DNA from: Actinomucor elegans
Taxonomy: Eukaryota; Mucoromycota; Mucoromycetes; Mucorales; Mucoraceae
Length of the DNA stretch: 64,000 nt
NCBI GenBank assembly: GCA_026027325.1
Contig: JAMSLZ010000003.1
Location: forward strand, 1,922,001-1,986,000
Direction of reading: 5' to 3'
Under the pieces are notes generated by a model, which was not told the DNA's origin, did not search any database, and was given only the letters and a program-made list of their open reading frames with translations. This document shows, piece after piece, positions 35,507-46,811 of the stretch (its first letter is position 1; the number at the start of each line of letters is the position of its first letter). The translations under genes were made by a program, and so were the position numbers.

Positions 35507-35850
35507 ATAGATATGTGTTGTAGTATCTTACCTTGGACCAGTCGACACATAAAACAGGTCCTTCATGGTTGTAAGACGCTTTAGGTATAGCAGCACCAGT
35601 AGGCTGAACTTCATATAGCCTTACCTAATAGACATAACGCGTTAATTTATCAAGATCTACCATCGTTCAGCTCATTACTTTACTATATTGTCCCAAGAGG
35701 GAACAGCTAATATATCTGCTTGTGGTGAGAATGCAAGGCCAGAAATACCATCGGGTGGGGGTGAGGTAACCTAATAAAGTAGTTTTGAGTATTTTCAGTT
35801 TAGCATGTTCAAATAAAAAGAAGATTTACCTCGAAATCAGGAGCTTGCAT
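34539..35850 (-). CDS. RAE1: Rae1/Gle2 WD40 mRNA-export and nuclear pore factor
   Basis: Seven-bladed WD40 protein that binds the GLEBS motif of a nucleoporin and acts in mRNA export. Six exons (35830-35850, 35684-35770, 35532-35624, 35000-35448, 34689-34935, 34539-34634) give 330 residues, the usual size. Characteristic text: DFEVTSPPPDGISGLAFSP at the start, SWDNIVRLYEVQ, SYNHEGPVLCVDWSK, GGTDKAVRMYNLATGQT, ATGSWDKTLKYWDLRSPQP, FKCHRDETKNVYSVNDISFHP, GTFSTAGADGTISFWDKDSK and FNRSGNILAYAVSYDWTKG. The second intron donor ATA/GTAAAG is chosen because it alone keeps the frame. The third intron (35449-35531) contains a 47-T run. Confidence 0.95.
35468..35514. repeat. Poly(T) tract, 47 nt, in RAE1 intron 3
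   Basis: Pure T run filling more than half of an 83-nt intron; on the coding strand it is poly(A). It is the longest homopolymer in the window. Confidence 0.95.
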
Positions 35851-36402
35851 TGAAAAGAAAAGTTAACAGGAAAGGTAGTCGTTTCGGACACTGCTTAAAA
35901 ACGTGGCGATATTAGACTTTAAATTTTTGTTGGATTTGGTTGACTAGCGGTAATTCAACAATAAAAAAAATACAGATTTTTTTTTTATCTAGTTTTTCTT
36001 CTTTTGCTTTAATGTGGCCTTTATATGATATAAAAGTCGATAAATATACAAACTTGTATAACGAAATGTACATGAAAATCATGGTTCATGTTTGGCGTTA
36101 GTTTATTATAATTTTCTTTATATTTTTAAGAGTCATCCCTAATAAAAATCCAATTTTGATACTTTAGAAATCCACACATATAGTGAACAAGTCAGATCAG
36201 TAAAAAATGTCATTAAAATATATCATATTATTTACATCCTTATGAGCCTATGCTACTATAAACTATATCTTTAAACTACCATTTATAATCCTAAAATAAA
36301 TACTAAAGGTATTTACGGAGTTTAAAACATAGAGTCCAAGGGGTTTCTTTTTCTTTTCTTTTTTTTTTTGGAAAATTTCATTTTGACATCTCTAGATCTT
36401 TC

Positions 36403-36470
36403 GGTTGATTCAAGTTTAATGACACATTTAATAAGTGATAAGTATCTAAAATGAGTTATTGTATATACTA
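36403..36470 (+). repeat. Dispersed 70-bp repeat copy
   Basis: Reads TCAAGTTTAATGACACATTT, AATAAGTGATAAGTATCTAA, then AATGAGTTATTGTATATACT. Confidence 0.55.
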
Positions 36471-36576
36471 TAGTTTTCTTTTTCATTAAGGCATAAAGAG
36501 TACATTATATTTTTGTCATTGACTATAAACTAAATACAAATTATAAAATTCATCCATTAATCTACAGATCTATTAG

Positions 36577-36645
36577 CCGATCTCAGTATAATTTAGCATT
36601 TGATGAATACTACTTGTTAAAAATGAGCCACTACATATTAGAGAC
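36577..36645 (+). repeat. Dispersed 70-bp repeat copy
   Basis: Reads GCCGATCTCAGTATAATTTA, GCATTTGATGAATACTACTT, then AAAAATGAGCCACTACATAT. Its left flank repeats GATCTATTA words. Confidence 0.6.
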
Positions 36646-36747
36646 ATTTTATTTCACTTAAATGCAGCCATCTTATTGCGTTATTAGTGCTTGAAGTAAA
36701 TTATATACCCTTCTGATATAATTGATCTAATAATCTATACATTTTTC

Positions 36748-36795
36748 GATAGATCCTAACTTAATGTCATAACGAATAAGTATTCTTCATTGCTA
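36748..36795 (+). repeat. Dispersed repeat copy, partial
   Basis: Reads GATAGATCCTAACTTAATGT, CATAACGAATAAGTATTCTT. The second block is weak. Confidence 0.45.
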
Positions 36796-37174
36796 ACGAC
36801 CGACTATAAATATTAAACCTTCTATTAAAGAGTGGGCTTACAAAGAGCACGTTTCGCTTTCAGCCTAAAGAAGAGAGAGTTTCGTACTAACTACTGCCCA
36901 GCTGATCTGTATGATTCTATAGATACAGTGTGCGTTTGTCTTTGTTGGAAATCTTAATGGTCATAGAAAAATAGATGCGTGCTTATTATAAATATTTCAT
37001 ATATGGAACTGTAATTGCTTTTCTAATAATGTGCATATTTTCGACTAAAATTGTATCAATCCAAATGATCCAAGAATTGAATCTCCGAGTGCAGTAGCCA
37101 AAAATTTTCATCTTTTTCTCTCTCTTTTGCGTATCAAATAGTAAACCTTTATCTCTGCATTTACAACGTTAAAA

Positions 37175-38553
37175 ATGAGTCCCATCGGTGTATGTATTTA
37201 TCCATCCATCCATCCATCTATCCAACCTTTGTTAAGTTTACTAAATTGACCCATTTATGATATAGACTATCAAATCATATCCCAACAATCCTCGCGTTGC
37301 CAAAGCTCAAATTGCTGTAAGTAAAAAAAATAAAATAAAATAAAATAACGTGCTTTCAATTACAAATGCTTACTTTCCACAATCTTTAGGCTGCTTATAA
37401 TGGTTTGGAATTCGATTTCCAAGCTTTTGATTTAGCCAAGGATAGAACTCCCGAATTCTTGAACAAGTTCCCTATGGGTAAGGTTCCCGTCTTGGAGTCC
37501 TCTGAGGTCAACCTCTCCGAGTCTTCTGCTATTGGTTACTACGCCGCCGCTCTCAAGGAAGACTCTCCTCTTTTGGGTAAGACCGCTATTGATCAAGCTT
37601 TGATCTTGCAGTGGGTTCTCTTTGCCGAAAACGAGATTACTACCAACAGCTCTCAATGGATCCTCCCTTTAAAGGGTATTTGGCCCTACTTGAAGCCCAA
37701 CGTCGACAATGGTGCTGCTGGACTCAAGCGTGCTTTGGGTGCTTTAAATAAGATCTTATTGACCAAGACTTATTTGGTCGGTCACCAAATCACCTATGCT
37801 GATATTGCCATTGTCACTTCTCTCGTCAATGCCTATGTCAACGTCCTCGATAAGTCTGTCCGTGATGAATACAAGAACGTTACCCGTTACTTTAAGACCG
37901 TTGTTGCTCAACCCAATTTCAAAAAGTTCCTTGGTGAAATCACTCTCTGTGAGACACCTTTGAAATTTACTCCTCCCAAGAAGGAAAAGAAACCTGCTGC
38001 TCCTAAGGAACAACCCAAGAAGAAGGAAGCTGATGCCCCCAAGCCTGCTGCTGCTGATGCCGCTGAAGAGCCTAAGCCTGCTCCCAAGCCCAAATCCAAG
38101 TTGGATTTATTGCCTCCTTCCAAGTTCATCATGGATGCCTGGAAGCGTGAATACTCCAACAATGACACAAAGGATGCCATCAAGTGGTTCTGGGATAACT
38201 TTGATAGTGAAGGTTATTCTATCTGGAAGGTTGATTACAAGTACAATGATGAATTGACTTTGACTTTCATGTCCAACAACTTGATCGGTGGTTTCTATGC
38301 TCGTCTTGAACGTGCTCACAAGTATGCTTTCGGCTCTATGATTGTTCGTGGTGAAAACAACAACAATACCATCTCCGGTTACTTTGTTATCCGTGGTCAA
38401 GAGGTTCCTTTCGAGATCTACGATGCTGCTGATTATGGATCTTATGACTTCCAAAAGATTGAGCCTTCTCAATATGAGGAGAAGAAGGAAGAGTTCTACA
38501 AGTACCTTGCTTGGGACTTTGATGATTGTGTTGACGGTAAGGTTTTCAAATAA
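37175..38553 (+). CDS. Translation elongation factor eEF1B gamma
   Basis: Scaffold subunit of the eEF1B guanine-nucleotide exchange complex that recharges eEF1A. Exons 37175-37189, 37266-37316 and 37390-38553 join to 409 residues. Order: an N-terminal thioredoxin-like GST fold (TIKSYPNNPRVAKAQIAAAYNG, then NKFPMGKVPVLES and SESSAIGYYAA), the helical GST C-half (TYLVGHQITYADIAIVTSL), a Lys/Pro/Ala linker at about 215-260, and the EF1G domain (SKFIMDAWKREYSNND, AIKWFWDNFDSEGYSIW, NLIGGFYARLERAHKYAFGSMIV, ending DFDDCVDGKVFK). Codon choice is strongly biased (AAG, CTC, GTC, CCC), fitting very high expression. Intron 1 carries a TCCA repeat and intron 2 an AAATA repeat. Confidence 0.97.
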
Positions 38554-38611
38554 GTAAACCTCAACTATATAGCCCCCAAAGAAAAAGAAGAAACATCTTC
38601 TTTTGTTCAAG

Positions 38612-38617
38612 AATAAA
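38612..38617 (+). terminator. Poly(A) signal of the eEF1B gamma gene
   Basis: AATAAA 59 bp after the stop codon, followed by T-rich DNA. Confidence 0.6.
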
Positions 38618-41600
38618 TCACAATTTGATTCCACTGTTGTGATATAATTTTCCAATGTTGTGTCTTTTTTTTTATGTGTTAATTATATTATGGTATCCCG
38701 GCCAAGGATGATTGCTCATAGTTGCAATTGTCTTGCCTGCCGAGAGGTAAAAACATTGTGTTTGGAACCAAGATTAAACAAAAAGGATCTCATATAGACT
38801 CAGTGTTTTTAAGTTCAAATGACATTGAGACAGATACGTGACCTACATGTTTTCACTATATACTATTTAGCTGCTTTTATTATGCAACCTTTGACGACTG
38901 TAAGTGAATATTCACGCTCATAGACCAATGTGTAACTTGTACTTCACATTCTTGGCCTTTACACAAACTAATCCATTGAGACTGTACAGTGTCGCCAGCG
39001 CCAAATGGCGGTACTCAAAAAAGCTTGTTTACTAAAAAGAATAACACGACTCTACAATATTTTCCAGCGGCAAGAACGTAAGTTTACTTAATAAATATAA
39101 TCTGTTTCCTTAGTCTTTCCTTTGGCCTCAATTTAACTACCGACTTCATATTTATTTTAAAAATGCATGACATTGCATTTTGACGTGCAATATCACTCAT
39201 TTTAAATATTTTTATGTCTGAAAAAGCCCAAACTTTTTATTTCCCTTCGTGACTCAAATATAAGAAAAATATTCTCCTGATGCTTGGAGTCATGCCAGCG
39301 CCGTCATGTTTATCATGGTGCCGACGAGAACCGCAGCAGGTTCGAATGGGAAGTGGATTGGTAGTTTCAGTGCTTGCACCCTCGATTTTCTGCGTGATTG
39401 AGACAATATCTAAATTTTCCCAATTACATATTACGAATAGTAGCGAATTTGTAAAAGCAAATAAAGAAATTGTGATATTGAGTAAACAATAAAGCGCAAA
39501 AGTATGAAAAATGAAAAGAGTTCTGACTGCTTGTCGTACCTAAACTAATCCCCGTTGACTCCACTCTGACTCCCAAAGTGATACCTGATTCTACAAGTTA
39601 TAGCTCGAAGTATGCGATGAAATAACACATATGATAAGCAACATAAGGATATTAAATAGGTATTGAATGCAACACTCATTCAATATATATATCTCCTTAA
39701 GGCTTTCACTTGATGAAAATTATTTTTGTATCTTGTAGTATACCAACCCTTTCTCTTTCGTTAGCGCCATATGGCACATCTAGTTGATAGTGAGAATGTT
39801 ACATGATCGGCTGTGAATATTATCTCATGTGTATTACAATCAAATGTATATCTTACTAAAAGTTGACGTCAATGTTATCAATAATATTGGCGTTAATGAA
39901 GGCGTAATTGTTTATAAAACACATTAAATTCAGCATTTTTAACAAACAAACTATGAAAGTATATTATTTACGTAGAAAAACTGTGCTTTGCTCTTTATTA
40001 TATAAATTATCTGTATCGTATATAAGTGTATGCGTTGTATTTCGATAGAATATATACCTTGAATAAGGTACAAAAGACTTGTATTGACATATGATAGCAA
40101 AGCCTGAAACCAAAACATGCAGGCTTTGTGTCACACCTTTTTGCATGAACGTACGGGTGATATTCCATCTAGACGTGTATATACCGCAGTAATTATCATC
40201 AGAAAAGTAACGCATAGAAGTAACTGGCTTATTCGCGGCCGATTGATTTTTATTAAATGCTAGACATATACCAAAACATTGATCTTCATTGAGTGTTTCC
40301 TCATCATGGAACATCACAGAAAAAAAACTATTTTATTATGTAATAAAGTGAATGAAAAAGAAAAAAAATATAGCATGTCTAACTATTATAAAGGGAATGA
40401 TGCACTCAGACTATTATTTTTTCTATGAATATTAGATGTAATCATATTTAAGTCATCTAGTATAAAGATGTATAATAGTTTCATCATTGTGCGTGGGAGG
40501 GGGAGGGCAAATATAACAAAATTGAAGCTCCAATAAGCAAAATCCCAGTGAAAATACCGACACATCTCGCCCTCAGATGGTGGTATGAATAAAGTAATAG
40601 TCTTGATATAAAGGGATAACAGGTTGCAAACGACGAAAAAAGATAGCCATCCACCGAGCTTCCCCAGGACGCTGGCCTTTATATATAAAAAAGACAACTC
40701 AAAGCGGCACTGTCCTGTCAGGAGAGAATAGAGATATATAGTTATAGAATAAATGTGGGGGGGGGGGAGTGTGTAGGAGGGGTAAAGGGAAGAGAAGGCG
40801 CCGTTGCAGCGCACTGTTATTGGAATCAAGCAACAATTACTACGTACCGAAATGAAATAGCCAAGACTAACGCAACACTGTCTGTGGCGTGTACGATTTG
40901 ACTCAAAGAAGACCAGAGCTAAACCTACCCATGAAGAGCAAAGCATCGCTTGAGATTGTACCTAATGGAGCTTCAACCTGTGGGGAAAGGAAAGTGAAAT
41001 GGAAAGAATAGTAATTAAAGAAGAAGAGTGATGAAAAAAAACAGATAGAAAATGAATTGTGTTTTATAGCCCTTTCTTTTTGAGTGATGATTGCCATCAT
41101 TGGATGGATAGTTTTCCGATAAATTCTCAGGACAAAAAGCTGATATAATCATAATGTCGTATCATAAATACAGGTTAAACTATGCATTTTTGAACATGTA
41201 TAAAGCATATTATGCAGACTTTAAACTACACTTATAAAGTTAAATAAAAGTGCCAGACATTTTTTTTTTTTTTTTATCTTTTGAAGGATGCTCTTCTATT
41301 CGATTTCTTACAATACCCACATCATTTCAGAGATAGTCTCATTTTCTGTAATCTGTAAAAAAGAAGATTGCTGATATACATATTGTTAAAATCATGTTTC
41401 TATTTTTCTGTATAACATTCAAGTATACCCAGTCTTTGAAATTGATATTGCAGAATAGATCGGTTGATCTCGCAAAAAAACAACACAAAAGATATCATAC
41501 CTGGAATGAGCTACTGGATCTGATTAAATATTATTTTGTACACAACGCACAAAATGTTTTCTTTGAATTCGTTAGTTAATGAGTGGATGTATTAGATTTT

Positions 41601-42474
41601 ACTTCATTGAAAGGGTATTATGCCGTAAGGAAGGTAATAGAGCTTGGAATAAGAATAAAAAAAAAGTGAACACTAATAATAAGGGTAAGATTATAACATA
41701 TATGAAGCTACCATATACTCGCCAATTAAGCACTTTCAGGAACCAGGTCCCGCCTTAGCCTTCATGTTTAATGGTACTATTATGTCGGAGCATTTGTGCT
41801 TATATCTGACTAGTGAAATCCACTGAAATTCTTACAGATATGATTAAACTACGTTCTTAATCGACCATGCCCGAAAACGTCGTCATTATGCCGTTAAAAA
41901 ACAATTAAGACTTTCAAAATATGGGTCTACATCGAGATCAATTTCAAAAATAATTGAGCCCAAATTTCATCGATTTCGATTGAATAAATAAGCCATGGCA
42001 TGCCTCAATGAAATCATATAGATCAAATATTCCTTCAATAAACTATGAAGAACAAAGATAGGGCTTTGATAATCGAGTAAGGTGCGGAGCGATATAATCT
42101 TTTTATATGAATTAGTTTTCATGTAAGCTTGATCTAATGATCAATAGATCTATCAGCTGATCTCTGGCCCATGTCGCATCATCGATACTCAATATTCAAC
42201 ATGAACTGTGGCATCGATTAGAAGTATTGCTAAAAGTTGCTTTTAATAATAAAGGTTGTGTCCCTTTCATCATTTAAAAGCTTTTGTGCTAATTATTTCA
42301 TCACCTACTTTTATAAAATCCGGCGATTATCATGTTCCATATGAAAACCGATCGAGTGTAGAGTAGAACAGTTTAAAGTCAGTGGCACTCCATTAATTTA
42401 ATCAGAAACCCTGGCTTTCATATTCTCGTTTTCCTTTTTTCTCTCTCTTTTTTATTTAACAAGCAATCAATTAT
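38618..42474. other. Gene-poor region, about 3.9 kb
   Basis: No supported gene. Possible fragments: minus-strand frame 39964-40317 (117 codons, with CFGICLAFNKNQSAANK) and minus-strand frames around 40386-41100 with splice-like signals but no consistent model. One dispersed-repeat copy lies at 42156-42220. A 12-G run sits at about 40756-40767. Confidence 0.5.
42156..42220 (+). repeat. Dispersed 70-bp repeat copy
   Basis: Reads GCTGATCTCTGGCCCATGTC, GCATCATCGATACTCAATAT, then TGAACTGTGGCATCGATTAG. The flank to its left again shows GATCTAT words. Confidence 0.5.
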
Positions 42475-45127
42475 ATGGAAGGCACCAACAGTGATAATTT
42501 CCGGTTTTTACCATTACTGGGAGCCGATGAAAATCAAGGTCGCATTGTTCATGTTACGCATCAGATCCCGTTCGAGATCAACCATGACATGAAAGAAGAA
42601 GAGCGATTGCACTGGAATTTTGTCTCACGTCACGGCCATGCCGCCATGTATGCGGGCATGCACTCGCTTATCGACGAGTGGGAAACTGTGTGTATTGGTT
42701 GGACTGGCCAAATGTACGAAAACTCAACCAGTTCTTCAGAACGCCAAGAAATCGATGTATCTTCACTGAGTCTAGTAGAAAAAGAAGCGATAGCCAACCA
42801 ATTGAAACAGGAACACAACTGCATACCTATCTTTTTGGATAATGAAAGTATAGCTGGCCATTATCATGGCTACTGTAAAACATGTAAAAAAAAAAAATGC
42901 AATAGATAGACTTGTCTTGCAGGAGATAACACTAACTTTTGGTATGCATACTAGTACTCTGGCCATTATTCAATTATATCATTTGGAATGATGCTACAGA
43001 TGGTCGTATCGAAAAGACACAGTGGAATTATTACGAAGCAGTCAATCAAACGTATGCCGATCTGGTGGTAGATCAATATCAAAGTGGAGATACGATTTGG
43101 ATCCATGATTATCATTTGTTGCTAGTTCCTAGTATGGTCAGATCAAAATTACCAAAAGCAAAGATTGGATTATTTGTGCATTCACCCTTTCCAAGTTCAG
43201 AGATCTTTCGATGCTTACCAAGTATAGTGGGAAGAAAAGCGACACCGATAAAGCTGACTAACCGATTTGAGTATAGAGCGCCAAGAGATCTTGAAAGGCA
43301 TGTTGGGCGCAAATCTAGTTGGTTTTCAGGTAGATGAATGAAACTCTTTAAAAAGAGAATCCATGGCTAAAATAAATCACCACAGACCTATGCAAATGCC
43401 AGACATTTCATTTCCACATCAACGCGTGTATTGGGGTACGAAGCAACCCCCGATGGTGTAGGCTATGAAGGTCATTTCTGTCATGTAGGCACATTTCCTA
43501 TCGGTATTGACGTAGACGCAGTGGATTCAATTCGAAAGAGCTCAGACGTTGTGCCCAAAATCAAAGCCATTGCCGAAATGTATCATGATAAAAAAATCCT
43601 TGTAGGCCGAGATAAGATTGATCTAGTGCAAGGTGTGCTTCAAAAACTAGCAGCTTTTGAAAAGTTCTTGTTGGATTATCCCCAATGGCAAAATAAAGTA
43701 GTGTTGATTCAAGTGACGGATGCAGCCACAACTTCAGGCATCGATAAGAATGAGCGTAAAGTGTCTGAAATGGTAGCTCATATCAATGGCACTTATGGCT
43801 CTTTGGAGTTTACGCCTGTCCATCATTATCATCACCATATTCATACAGACGAGTATTATGCGTTGCTATCAACTGCAGATGCAGCACTGATTACAGCAGT
43901 AAGAGATGGTATGAACACTACAAGCTTGGAATATGTCATGTGTCAGCAAGAGAAGCACGGTTCTTTGATCGTCTCTGAATTGACAGGCACAGCTGGATCC
44001 ATGGGCTCTGCCTTATTGGTGAATCCTTGGGATTATTCAGGTGTTGCAAAGACGATCAATGATGCTTTATTAATGTCAGAGGAAGAGAAACTAACAAGAC
44101 ATATGGTAAGTTTGAGCTGATAATTACCAAGTATGCTAATAGCTGGTTTATCATAGCAACTACTAGCGCATGTAAAATCGAATACAACTTCCTTTTGGGC
44201 GCATTCGTTTGTCAGAATGCTGTTACACACGTGTCATTTATCAGAACAAAGCAAGAACACACCAAAACTTACACTAGATTACTTGCAAGATCAATATAAT
44301 TGTTCAAAGAAACGGCTGTTGTGCTTTGATTATGACGTAGGATTCATCTCTAAAAGTGTTGAACATGGCTGTTGTCTAACGGATTTATACAGGGAACATT
44401 GACTCCCATCAAAAAGACGCCTATGGCAGCTACACCACCAAAAGACATGTTACAATACTTGGAGAAACTCTGTCAAGATCCACGAAATGAGGTTTGGATC
44501 ATTTCTGGTCGTGACGAAAACGCATTATCCAACTGGTTGGGTCATATTGATCGCCTAGGACTGAGCGCAGAGCACGGTTCGTTTATGCGATACCCTACTA
44601 ACAACAATAAGAAATGGATCAATTTGACGGAACATCTGGATATGGGGTGGAAAAATGACGTTCTCGAAATCTTTACTTATTATACTGAACGTACTGCAGG
44701 CAGTTTTATTGAACATAAACGATGTGCCTTGACTTGGCATTACCGTTTGGCAGATCCTGAGTATGGCGCGTTTCAAGCCAAGGAATGCCAAAACCATTTA
44801 GAACAAGCTATTCTCAGTAAATTGCCGGTGGAAGTGCTCGTAGGCAAAAAGAACCTGGAAGTGCGTCCTACCTTGGTCAACAAGGGCGAGATTTTGAAAA
44901 GATTGATATCAAACAATGGGTTCGACTTTGTTATGTGCTGTGGTGATGATCGTACAGACGAAGATATGTTTAAAATCCTCAAAAAGACAGACGGTCTGCT
45001 TGAACATCAAAAGTTTTCAGTCATGGTTGGATCAGAAGATCAAAAGACGGAAGCTCTATGGCATTTACCAACTGTGCAAGATGTAATTGAAAGTATGCGA
45101 GTCATGTCCGAATCTGTTGCAGAGTAA
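42475..45127 (+). CDS. TPS2: Trehalose-6-phosphate phosphatase with TPS-like domain
   Basis: Two-domain enzyme of the trehalose pathway: an N-terminal synthase-like GT20 domain and a C-terminal HAD phosphatase that converts trehalose-6-phosphate to trehalose. Exons 42475-42883, 42955-43221, 43277-43329, 43386-44105, 44157-44336 and 44393-45127 give 787 residues. GT20 signs: GHYHGYCKTLLWPLFNYIIW, IWIHDYHLLLVPSMVRSKLP, GLFVHSPFPSSEIFRCLPKR and RDGMNTTSLEYVMCQ. The usual sugar-nucleotide Arg/Lys pair appears as GRDKIDLVQG, with no Lys at the second position, and the N-terminal RLP motif of active synthases is absent. The GT20 domain is therefore probably not catalytic, as in yeast Tps2. HAD signs: CFDYDGTLTP (Asp541 and Asp543) and CCGDDRTDEDMF. 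Tail to tail with MID1. Confidence 0.92.
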
Positions 45128-45209
45128 GGGATTGTATATTAGTATTTGAAATAGACATACAATAGATAGACATCTGTATATAGTATTTAATGGTAGTGGC
45201 ATTTGTTTA

Positions 45210-46811
45210 TTATAACGTACAAACAATAAAAGATAAAATGATGCCAATAATGAATACGCAATTCAAGGTAGGGTAACGAGAGGCTGCACTAATAGTTAAT
45301 AGTCTTGCATCCACACCCATACGATTACAGGTAGGATTGTTCACATCAAAATGAAACAGTGTTCCGTTGACTGTAGCTGTGCCATTTTGCCAATAACCAT
45401 ATTGCATATCTGCCAAATCGCCTTCAGGACAATAGAACTGTAAGAATGGTGGACAGCTTTGTACAACATGATAGCATAGATCAATACAAGGCAACAACTC
45501 AGTCCATTCTCCAGGCTTCAACGTATCATCTACCCAGGGATTGCGCGATGCATTGACTGAAATATCACGTATAGCTGGAGCTGTTTCTACATCTTCTGAG
45601 TCTTGACTAAGATTGGCGCTGGCAGAAGAGTCCGAACATCGAGGAATAGTAACAGCACAAAGCCACGTTTTGTAATCTCGATAGCAATCGGTACAGTTGC
45701 GTACCAGTGAATATTGAGTACTTTCACAGTTGTATTGCGAAAGTGACGTGTTGAAAGGCTCAAACTTCTCCAACGCTTGATTGTCATATTGTAATGCTAA
45801 ACTATGCATGTCATCTGTCAAAAAGGTTTCAGGATTGGCAGGAACACTGTAGGCTACTTGATCACAAAATTCGAGATCGTAAATGATCCGACAGTTGGCA
45901 TTGACTTTGGTGCTGAGGTATATAGGTGTCGTCATACCAATGATACCATTCTTGTAAGGATGGGTCATATAGGCTGTGTAAAGGGTATTTTGGGTCAAAT
46001 TGGATACCATGAATTGCTGTCTGAATAGATTGTTGGGCCCACGTCGCGTAATTGTTGCATTGATACCGTAGTTGTTGATCTGTTTCAGTTTGGCTGCACA
46101 CATGGAATGAGAGAGTTCTACTGGCAAATTGGCAGCTATGATTAGACTAGAGTTTGGAGGTGTAGTTCCTTGAGGAAAAGGACTCGATAGAAACAAGGCA
46201 TTATTTCTATCTGTATCATCTAATATAAGATATGGAATATTGTTGTCCAGTTTTTGGTCATTCATAAATACAGGATGCATATTTTCTATAATGTATCTGT
46301 TAGTATCAATACTGCCAAATCAAAATGGTTTCATACGGTTAGTCGAGGCACTGATTTCAAAAGTCCAATTGCCAGTCCAGCCTTCTCCTAGTAACGTAGG
46401 TGCGCCTACGGCTATCCATATCTCTGCTGTTTGGTTATCGCTTGTCCATTTTGTTAAACCATTTAAAGAATCCTCTACTGTAGTTCCGTTATCAGGTCCA
46501 GGCAAAGTGTTGCTACTAGATGTTGAGACAAACAAGTTTAATGGCGGCACTGTATCATGAAAACTGGAAGGGGGTTGAGGTTGACTGCACGTAACTGTAG
46601 ATAGATAGATAGTGGGTAAATCTCGTTTTCCAAATAGTCGGCTTGTTGCTGAAACACTAAAGTAATAGTAATTGTTGGTTCCCGGTGCAATAGAAGATGA
46701 CAGGATTTGATTATTGTTTAATTGCGTTGTTGAAGACGACGATTGCGCATTTGCACTATGGAATAAATAGTAGTAGCATATCACCGCTATTAACATATAC
46801 AAGCTTGCCAT
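45210..46811 (-). CDS. MID1: Mid1-like stretch-activated calcium channel subunit
   Basis: Mid1 is the glycosylated regulatory subunit that partners the Cch1 calcium channel in the fungal plasma membrane. Exons 46337-46811 and 45210-46285 join to 516 residues. An N-terminal signal segment (YMLIAVICYYYLFHSANA) is followed by a luminal/extracellular region with many NxS/T sites. The cysteine-rich C-terminal half has CRIIYDLEFCDQVAYSVPAN, NCTDCYRDYKTWLCAVTIPRCSD, NPWVDD, LLPCIDLCYHVVQSCPPFLQFYCP and NNPTCNRMG, which are hallmarks of the family. The extreme C-terminus is hydrophobic (CVFIIGIILSFIVCTL), consistent with a membrane or GPI anchor. Its stop codon is 82 bp from that of the TPS2-like gene, so the 3' UTRs probably overlap. 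Confidence 0.9.

Larger units (their letters stand above)
35851..37174. other. Intergenic region with three repeat copies
   Basis: No gene is seen. Copies of the dispersed repeat lie at 36403-36470, 36577-36645 and 36748-36795, the densest cluster in the window. The last 100 bp are the pyrimidine-rich eEF1B gamma promoter. Confidence 0.6.

Noticed and set aside
38107..38655. 182-codon minus frame over eEF1B gamma
   Set aside because: A long antisense frame caused by the strong codon bias of the real gene.
39005..39082. Short ATG frame (MAVLKKACLLKRITRLYNIF) followed by a GTAAGT donor-like site
   Set aside because: No downstream exon that continues the frame was found, and the length is within chance.
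40386..40946. 186-codon minus ORF
   Set aside because: Runs through intron-like pyrimidine tracts and a G/C homopolymer; the text changes character several times, so it is not accepted as one exon.
45862..46101. Second frame inside MID1
   Set aside because: Shifted-frame shadow of the MID1 exon.
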